From Amycolatopsis jiangsuensis (GTDB taxonomy: Bacteria; Actinomycetota; Actinomycetes; Mycobacteriales; Pseudonocardiaceae): a stretch of 64,000 nt of DNA. A program made the translations under genes and the position numbers. Positions within the stretch are counted from its first letter, which is position 1. Every line of letters starts with the position of its first letter. Of the stretch, positions 57,563 to 64,000 are shown one piece after another. The DNA is taken from the NCBI RefSeq assembly GCF_014204865.1, contig NZ_JACHMG010000001.1, positions 2,914,001-2,978,000 on the forward strand, read 5' to 3'. The notes beneath the pieces were generated by a model. That model searched no databases. It was not told the DNA's origin and worked only from the letters and a program-made list of their open reading frames with translations.

Positions 57563-58213
57563 GTGAGGTTCCTGCGCCGAAAGACCGATGATCCCGCCGC
57601 CGACGAGTCCGCGGCCGAGGCCGTCGGGGTCGAGTCCGCCCCCGCCGCCAAGGCGTACACGCCGGGCAAGGGCAAGGCCACGCCGACGCGGCGGGAGGCC
57701 GAGGGACGCAAGCGCGGACCGGTCGCGGCGCCGCCGACCACCATGCGCGAGGCGATGAAGCGCAACAAGGAACTGCGCAAGGCCAACCCGGTGACCAAGG
57801 AAGAACGCCGGGCGGCCGCGAAGCAGCGGCGCGAGCGGATGATGTCCGGCGAGGACAAGTACCTGCCCCCGCGCGACCGCGGCCCGGTCAAGGCCTACGT
57901 GCGCGACCTCGTGGACTCCCGGCGCAACATCCTGGGCCTGTTCATGCCGCTGGCCATCCTGGTGTTCGTGGCGCTGCTCATCCCGGCGCCCGCGGCGCAG
58001 CAGTACATCACCCTGATCTGCATGGCGATGCTGCTGGTCATGGCCATCGAGGGCACCGTCAACGGCCGCCGGATCGGCAAGCTGGCCCGCGAGCGCTTCC
58101 CGAAGGAAGTGACCCGCGGCGTGGGCTGGTACGCCTTCGTCCGCGCCAGCCAGATCCGCAAGCTGCGGGTCCCCAAACCCCGGCTGCGCGCAGGCGACCC
58201 GATCCCCGGCTGA
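57563..58213 (+). CDS. DUF3043 membrane protein
   Basis: A 216-residue protein: a highly charged cytosolic N-terminal half (KAYTPGKGKATPTRREAEGR, DKYLPPRDRGPVKAYVRDLVD), two transmembrane helices (LFMPLAILVFVALLIP and YITLICMAMLLVMAIEG), then a basic tail. This is the DUF3043 family of actinobacteria. Its function is unknown. TACCCT (57551-57556) ends 6 nt before GTG 57563, a leaderless start. Confidence 0.88.
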   Translation: MRFLRRKTDDPAADESAAEAVGVESAPAAKAYTPGKGKATPTRREAEGRKRGPVAAPPTTMREAMKRNKELRKANPVTKEERRAAAKQRRERMMSGEDKYLPPRDRGPVKAYVRDLVDSRRNILGLFMPLAILVFVALLIPAPAAQQYITLICMAMLLVMAIEGTVNGRRIGKLARERFPKEVTRGVGWYAFVRASQIRKLRVPKPRLRAGDPIPG

Positions 58214-58240
58214 CCCGGGGTTCGCACGCTCCCCACCAGG

Positions 58241-58933
58241 TCAGCGGGTCAGCAGCCGTTCGGCCACCGCGAGGTCGTGCGGGTAGGTGATCTTCAGGTT
58301 CTCCGCGCCGCCGGGCACCCACTGCACCCGCAGGGTGGAGAACCGTTCCATACACGACGCCGTGTCGGTGCCGAGGAACGCTTCGGCCTCCGCCTGTTCG
58401 TACGCCGCGAGCAGCGGCCGCGCGCGGAAACCCTGGGGCGTCTGCACGCGGATCGCCCCGGGCAGCGGGCCCGCGACGGTGTCCGGTCCGGCCATCGAGA
58501 CCACGTCGTCGGCCGCCACGCCGGGCACCGCTCCCCCGTGCTCCCGCGTCTGTCGCAGGACCGAACCGATCAGCTCGGGCCGGACCAGTGGCCGGGCCGC
58601 GTCGTGCAGGAGCACCGCGTCCACGGTCCCGTCCTCGATCCGCGGGGCGAGATGGCGCAGGGCGTTGAGTTCCGAGGCCTGCCGGGTCGGGCCGCCGGGC
58701 ACGATCTCCACCGGCCCCGGACGCGCGGCCAGCACCTCACGGGCCAGTTCGGCGTCCTGCGGGCGGATCACCAGCACCAGCACGCCGATTTCGGGCACCT
58801 CACCGAACGCCGCGAGCGACCAGGCGACCACGCGCCGTCCCGCGACCGGCAGATAAGCCTTGTTGAGCGTAGCCCCCACCCGGGTTCCCGCACCACTGGC
58901 CAGCACGACCCCGGCCGCCGTCGTTTCCCGCAC
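58241..58933 (-). CDS. IspD-like cytidylyltransferase
   Basis: A 230-residue nucleotidyltransferase: [52 protein letters not shown], and [13 protein letters not shown] are the IspD pattern (2-C-methyl-D-erythritol 4-phosphate cytidylyltransferase). IspF, its frequent partner, is not adjacent, so this may be a second copy or act on another polyol phosphate. TAGGGT (58947-58942) ends 8 nt before GTG 58933. Divergent from cobT. Confidence 0.82.
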   Translation of the reverse strand: MRETTAAGVVLASGAGTRVGATLNKAYLPVAGRRVVAWSLAAFGEVPEIGVLVLVIRPQDAELAREVLAARPGPVEIVPGGPTRQASELNALRHLAPRIEDGTVDAVLLHDAARPLVRPELIGSVLRQTREHGGAVPGVAADDVVSMAGPDTVAGPLPGAIRVQTPQGFRARPLLAAYEQAEAEAFLGTDTASCMERFSTLRVQWVPGGAENLKITYPHDLAVAERLLTR

Positions 58934-59010
58934 GGCACCCGACCCTAACCACCCCGTCCGGGCGGGCGGTAGGTTGGGCGCGGGAAAACCCGCCGAGAGG
59001 AAGGCCTGGT

Positions 59011-60090
59011 GTGGACGCGGAAACCGGCATCGAATTCGGCGAGATCGAGCCACCCAGCGACCAGGCACGTTCGGCGGCCATCGCACTGCACGACAAGCTG
59101 GTGAAGCCGGCCGGTTCACTCGGACGGCTGGAGGAGCTCGGCGTGTGGATCGCGGCGTGTCAGGGCCAGGCCCCGCCGCGGCCGTTCACCCGGCCACGGG
59201 TGGTGGTGTTCGCCGGCGACCACGGCATCGCGGCCAGGGGCGTGTCCGCCTACCCGCGGGAGGTCACGTCGCAGCTGGTGTCCACCATGCTCACCGGCGG
59301 TGCGGCGATCAACGTGCTGGCCGCCGCGGCGGGCGCCGGCGTGCGGGTGGTGGACATGGCGGTGGACACCGAAGAATCGGCGATGCGCTCGATCGGCGAG
59401 TTCAAGGTGCGCCGGGGCTCCGGGTCGATCGACGTCGAGGACGCCCTCACCGACGCCGAGGTCCGCGCGGCCGTGTCGGCCGGCAGGAAGGTCGCCGACG
59501 CCGAGGTCGACGGCGGCGCCGACCTGCTCATCGCCGGCGATCTGGGCATCGGCAACAGCACCCCGGCCTCGGTACTGGTCGCCGCGCTGACCGGCAGCGA
59601 ACCGGTGGCCGTGGTGGGCCGCGGTTCGGGCATCGACGACACCACCTGGATGCGCAAGGCCACCGCGGTCCGCGACGCGCTCCGCCGGGCGCGCGTGGTA
59701 CTGGCCGACCCGCTGGCCCTGCTGCGCACCTCCGGCGGCGCCGACCTCGCCGCCATGGCCGGTTTCCTGGCCCAGGCCGCGGTACGCCGTACTCCGGTGG
59801 TGCTGGACGGCCTGGTGGTGTCCTCGGCCGCGCTGCTGGCCGAGGAACTGGCACCCGGCGCCCGGCGCTGGTGGATGTCCGGCCAGCTGACCGGAGAGCC
59901 CGCGCACGCACTGGCACTGGAGCAGCTGGACCTGGGCGGCCTGCTCGACCTGGACGTCCGCCTCGGCGAGGGCACCGGCGCGGTCACCGCCCTGCCCCTG
60001 CTGATGATGGCGGCCCGCGTACTCGCCGAGATGACCACCCACGAACAGTCCGGCGTGGCCGGGCCGCTCACTCCGGTCCCGGCGCCCTGA
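59011..60090 (+). CDS. cobT: Nicotinate-nucleotide--dimethylbenzimidazole phosphoribosyltransferase
   Basis: CobT makes alpha-ribazole phosphate for the lower ligand of cobalamin. 359 residues. Motifs are [72 protein letters not shown], and the catalytic-glutamate region near [17 protein letters not shown]. No other cobalamin genes lie within the window. RBS GAGGAAGG precedes the GTG. Confidence 0.95.
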   Translation: MDAETGIEFGEIEPPSDQARSAAIALHDKLVKPAGSLGRLEELGVWIAACQGQAPPRPFTRPRVVVFAGDHGIAARGVSAYPREVTSQLVSTMLTGGAAINVLAAAAGAGVRVVDMAVDTEESAMRSIGEFKVRRGSGSIDVEDALTDAEVRAAVSAGRKVADAEVDGGADLLIAGDLGIGNSTPASVLVAALTGSEPVAVVGRGSGIDDTTWMRKATAVRDALRRARVVLADPLALLRTSGGADLAAMAGFLAQAAVRRTPVVLDGLVVSSAALLAEELAPGARRWWMSGQLTGEPAHALALEQLDLGGLLDLDVRLGEGTGAVTALPLLMMAARVLAEMTTHEQSGVAGPLTPVPAP

Positions 60091-60116
60091 CCGAGCTGCC
60101 GGCGCTGTCCGGCGGT

Positions 60117-60153
60117 GAAGGCCTCCTTCAGGGATTCCCCGAAGGAGGCCTTC
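60117..60153. terminator. Terminator between cobT and ilvE
   Basis: Stem GAAGGCCTCCTTC (13 bp, perfect) with an 11-base loop, between convergent stops at 60090 and 60171. Confidence 0.75.
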
Positions 60154-60170
60154 GTCGTCACTCCAGCAGC

Positions 60171-61274
<1,104 letters not shown>

Positions 61275-61280
61275 AGCCGG

Positions 61281-61286
61281 ATTTTA
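61281..61286 (-). promoter_or_regulatory. -10 box of leaderless ilvE
   Basis: TAAAAT on the minus strand, 6 nt before the ilvE ATG; the clearest example of the leaderless pattern in the window. No good -35 was found. Confidence 0.65.
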
Positions 61287-61374
61287 GCGCTTGGTCGGAC
61301 GGGCGTTAGTCGGACGTCCACGGGTTTTCCGGCCACGCGTGCGGCGACCGGGGTCGCGCCTCTACGATGGACTG

Positions 61375-61686
61375 GTGAGCATGCACCCAGCACAGCCGTC
61401 GCAGTCCGCACAGCTTGCCAAGACCGGCACCGGCACGGACGTGAAGACGTTCGCGACCGCGGTGCTGCTGACCTTCGGCGCCGGCATGCTCGCCATGGTC
61501 GGCTGGGGCCTGCTGGGCAGCGGATTCGGCTTCTTCCTCGGCCTGGTCGCGGCCGGCTTCGGCCTCTACTGGTGGCACAGCCTGCACGGCAGCCTCATCT
61601 CGGCGAAGCTGCCGGCCCGCTCGGTCGTGCTGCTCTTCGTGGCCGACGCGATCCTGATGGTCGCGCTGCTGCTGCTGGCGCGCTGA
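61375..61686 (+). CDS. Small membrane protein, 103 aa
   Basis: Starts VSMHPAQPSQSAQLAKTG, then three hydrophobic stretches: AVLLTFGAGMLAMVGWGLLG, GFFLGLVAAGFGLYWW, and SVVLLFVADAILMVALLLLA. Probably a two- to three-helix inner-membrane protein of unknown role. TACGAT (61363-61368) ends 6 nt before GTG 61375, which decides the start. Confidence 0.72.
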   Translation: MSMHPAQPSQSAQLAKTGTGTDVKTFATAVLLTFGAGMLAMVGWGLLGSGFGFFLGLVAAGFGLYWWHSLHGSLISAKLPARSVVLLFVADAILMVALLLLAR

Positions 61687-61759
61687 TCCCCGACGCCTGA
61701 CCGGCCGAGCCTGACCGGGGACTGTTCGGGCAAGCCCGGCAAGCAGCGTCGGCCCCCGC

Positions 61760-62386
61760 TCAGCCGAGTCCGGCAGGCAGCGCGGGCACCGGCCAGCCGG
61801 GTTCCGGACGGAAGCCGGTCCAGGTGCCGTCGAACGGGAACGTGCCGCGTTCGGCCAGCGCGCCGATGCGTTCGCCTTCCGCGCGCAGCCGGTCGAGCTG
61901 CCCGACAGTGAGCCTTCCCGCGGCCACTGCCTCCTCGGCCTCGTCCTCGTCCTTCCAGCGCCATCCCTGCCCGGGCGTGACGACCACGTCCAGCACCCCG
62001 TCGATGCGGTCCGGACCGCCCGCGGTACGGCCGAGCGGCACCTCGAGGTTCACGTACCAGTCCCGGAACCGCCCGTCCGGTTCGAAGAACCACCACACCG
62101 ACGACCAGCTCTCCTCCGGGATCATCCGCAACGTCGACGAGCCGTGCCAGGTGCCGGGCACCGGGACTCGCGGCACCCGGAAGCGCTCCGCCAGCGGGGC
62201 CTCGCGCAGGGTCCGGCCGTCCGCGAGCCGGCTGCCGACGATCGGCGTGCCCATCGGGAGCCAGCCGAAAAGCACCTGCCCGTCGTCGGAGATCACCCGC
62301 AACGGATGCTGCTGGCCGACCGTGCCGTCCGGTCGCAGGAAGCGTTCGACGACAGTCCGGCCCGGCTCCCAGAGGTAGTCACTCAC
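61760..62386 (-). CDS. DUF402 domain protein
   Basis: A 208-residue soluble protein of the DUF402/FAU-1-like group. Visible features are PLRVISDDGQVLFGWLP, SSVWWFFEPDGRFRDWYVNLEVPLGRT, IDGVLDVVVTPGQGWRWKDEDE, and a Glu-rich helix. The family includes putative nucleoside-diphosphate phosphohydrolases and RNases; here the role is unknown. TACCGT (62399-62394) ends 7 nt before GTG 62386, which I prefer to GTG 62395. The first 8 bases overlap the upstream membrane gene. Confidence 0.82.
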   Translation of the reverse strand: MSDYLWEPGRTVVERFLRPDGTVGQQHPLRVISDDGQVLFGWLPMGTPIVGSRLADGRTLREAPLAERFRVPRVPVPGTWHGSSTLRMIPEESWSSVWWFFEPDGRFRDWYVNLEVPLGRTAGGPDRIDGVLDVVVTPGQGWRWKDEDEAEEAVAAGRLTVGQLDRLRAEGERIGALAERGTFPFDGTWTGFRPEPGWPVPALPAGLG

Positions 62387-63272
62387 GCACGTCACGGTAT
62401 CGGCGAACCCGGGCCCTGAGGATCAGCTCGGCGACCGCGCCGATCCCCGCCACGACCAGTGCCGCGTACACCGGGACGAACGTCGCGGCGACCGCTGCGA
62501 CCAGCCCGCTCGCGACGCCGGGCAAACGACCGTCCGGCGCGAACCGCTCGCGCGCGTCGGTGAACGTGGTCAGCGCGGCGGGGACCGTCGCGAGCACCAC
62601 GATCACGGTCAGCAACGGCTGCAGCTGCCCGGCGTCGGCGGCGTAGAGCAGGTCGCGGAACGACGTTTCGGCGAGCCCGAGCCGGATCGGCCCGAGTTGC
62701 ACGAGTGCGACCACGGTCACCACCACCGCGACCACCCCGAGCGTCACCGCACGCCGCCGCTCTCCGCTGCCCGTCAGCAGGAACGGCAGCACGACGAGCG
62801 CAGCCACCACGATCGCCGCCACGTTCGGGACGCCGGCACCACTCGTCGTCGTCACCGGCGCCACGACCACACACAGCACCACCAGCACCACCGCGGCGGC
62901 GAACAGCACGACCGTCACCCAGCGGACGAGCGTGGCAGGCAGGCGCAGCCCCGCGACGTCCGCCACGGTCACGAGGACGACCAGACCGGCCGCGGCGTAC
63001 GCAGGCTGGGCCGGCACCACGTACGCACCGAAGGCGAGCGCGAACACCACCACCTGCGCCAGCCGCACGATTCCGCCCACGTACCGGTCGAGCTGCCCGG
63101 ACCCGAGCGGCGGCAGCCGGGTGACGAGCGCGGCGGTCACCGCGGCGAGCGCCACGCCGGCGAGTACCCAGTAACCGGCACCCGCGGCACCCACCGCCAG
63201 CACCACGAGAAGGCCCCCACCGAGCCACACGACGGTCCCCTTCCCACACTCGGCCGAACGTGTCATTAGCAT
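62379..63272 (-). CDS. Polytopic membrane protein, unknown function
   Basis: A 297-residue protein composed almost wholly of hydrophobic helices (about nine or ten), beginning MLMTRSAECGKGTVVWLGGG and ending in a charged tail ILRARVRRYRDVRE. A single polar loop with FRDLLYAADAGQLQ is distinctive. I do not recognise a characterised family. ATG 63272 or 63266. Its end overlaps the DUF402 gene, and it is divergent from pepA. Confidence 0.75.
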   Translation of the reverse strand: MLMTRSAECGKGTVVWLGGGLLVVLAVGAAGAGYWVLAGVALAAVTAALVTRLPPLGSGQLDRYVGGIVRLAQVVVFALAFGAYVVPAQPAYAAAGLVVLVTVADVAGLRLPATLVRWVTVVLFAAAVVLVVLCVVVAPVTTTSGAGVPNVAAIVVAALVVLPFLLTGSGERRRAVTLGVVAVVVTVVALVQLGPIRLGLAETSFRDLLYAADAGQLQPLLTVIVVLATVPAALTTFTDARERFAPDGRLPGVASGLVAAVAATFVPVYAALVVAGIGAVAELILRARVRRYRDVRE

Positions 63273-63332
63273 GGCTCACGATTGACCGGGCAGATCCGCC
63301 CGGTACCACCGCGACGTCGCGAGGAGCCAGAA

Positions 63333-64000
63333 GTGACCGTGCCGAAGCTTGCCCTCACCGAGAACACCGATGCGGCAGTGGGTAAAACCCGCGCCGACGT
63401 GGTCGTGATCGGCATCGTGCAGGGCGAGGACGGTCCCGTGCTCGCCGCGGGTGCCGAGGTCGCCGACGCGGCGTTCGACGGGAAGCTCGCCGAGGTACTG
63501 GGCACGCTGGGCGCGACCGGCAAGGCCGAGCAGGTCGTGAAGCTGGCGACGCTGGGCAAGCTGCCCGCGGGGGTGCTCCTCGCCGTCGGCCTTGGCAAGG
63601 AAGAGAACGGCACGGTCACCGCGGAGCAGGTGCGCCGCGCCGCCGGTGCCGCGGCTCGCGCGCTGACGGGCACCGACCGTGCCTTCGTGACGCTGTCCGC
63701 GCTCGACCTGCAGGCCGCTGCCGAAGGCACCGCGCTCGGCACGTACGCGTTCACCGAGTACCGCTCGGCGAAGGGCGACAGCCCGCTGGCCCGCGTCGAC
63801 TTCGTGAGCCCGGCCGAGGGCGCCACGCGCGAGCACAAGGCCACGCTCAAGGCGGCCACCGCGATCGCCGAGTCGGTGATCATCGCCCGTGACCTGATCA
63901 ACACCCCGCCGAACGACCTGTTCCCGGCCTCGTTCGCCGACCGCGCGAAGAAGCTGGCCGAGGCGAACGGCCTCGCCTTCGAGGTGCTCGACGAGAAGGT
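63333..64000 (+). CDS. pepA: Leucyl aminopeptidase (partial, runs off right edge)
   Basis: The first 222 codons of an M17 leucyl aminopeptidase. The N-terminal non-catalytic domain (VTVPKLALTENTDAAVGKTR, VVVIGIVQGEDG, AVGLGKEENGTVTAEQVRRAAG) is complete, followed by the linker ARDLINTPPNDLFPASFADRAKKLAE that begins the catalytic domain. The metal-binding residues lie beyond the window. GTG 63333 follows GAGGAG. It matches the Rv2213 position in the conserved block. Confidence 0.93.
   Translation, partial: MTVPKLALTENTDAAVGKTRADVVVIGIVQGEDGPVLAAGAEVADAAFDGKLAEVLGTLGATGKAEQVVKLATLGKLPAGVLLAVGLGKEENGTVTAEQVRRAAGAAARALTGTDRAFVTLSALDLQAAAEGTALGTYAFTEYRSAKGDSPLARVDFVSPAEGATREHKATLKAATAIAESVIIARDLINTPPNDLFPASFADRAKKLAEANGLAFEVLDEK

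Overview
The window is high-GC chromosomal DNA from an actinobacterium. The best guess is Pseudonocardiaceae, Amycolatopsis-like: it has NrtR next to nadABC, the bioB-bsaP-DUF2567 trio, an actinobacterial qcrCAB/ctaCEF respiratory supercomplex, and many genes that start immediately after a -10 box. No rRNA, tRNA, transposase, integrase, CRISPR array or replication origin was seen. Both ends cut genes: a transketolase half on the left and leucyl aminopeptidase on the right.

Gene order closely resembles two Mycobacterium tuberculosis blocks brought together. Positions 6-32 kb correspond to hisB/hisC/hisD, nadC/nadB/nadA/nrtR, DUF2567/bsaP/bioB/bioD and bioA (the Rv1568-Rv1601 neighbourhood). 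Positions 34.7-64 kb correspond to pimB', an NlpC/P60 hydrolase, a DnaQ-GIY-YIG protein, trpD, ctaE, qcrCAB, ctaF/ctaC, asnB, a PfkB kinase, an IscA-type protein, DUF3043, cobT, ilvE and pepA (the Rv2188c-Rv2213 neighbourhood). Lineage-specific genes are interspersed.

Layout. 0-6 kb: split transketolase and soxR around a shared SoxR-type operator; a TetR/MMPL exporter pair with four evenly spaced operators; two small genes. 6-10 kb: hisDCB and a nitrilase. 10-15.6 kb: an oxidoreductase, a secreted trypsin, an acyl-CoA ligase, a membrane protein and a secreted anchored protein. 15.6-20 kb: nadABC and NrtR. 20-22.5 kb: a LON-domain protein, and a TetR/metallo-lactonase pair. 22.5-32.2 kb: the biotin locus, interrupted between bioD and bioA by two paralogous SulP-carbonic anhydrase fusions and about 1 kb of repeats. 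32-43.5 kb: P450, a kinase-like protein lacking the Walker lysine, pimB', NlpC/P60, a NYN-domain protein, TetR/ADH, DnaQ-GIY-YIG and an Lrp-type ligand-binding protein. 43.5-53.5 kb: cytochrome bc1 and aa3 genes around trpD. 53.5-64 kb: asnB, PfkB kinase, IscA-type, DUF3043, ispD-like, cobT, ilvE and pepA.

Functional themes are cofactor synthesis (NAD, biotin, cobalamin, Fe-S), aerobic respiration, envelope building (PimB', NlpC/P60, AsnB/LtsA) and local regulation by divergent TetR, MerR and Nudix regulators. The most unusual features are the CO2/bicarbonate modules inside the biotin locus, the four-operator array in front of the MMPL gene, and the high density of apparently leaderless promoters.
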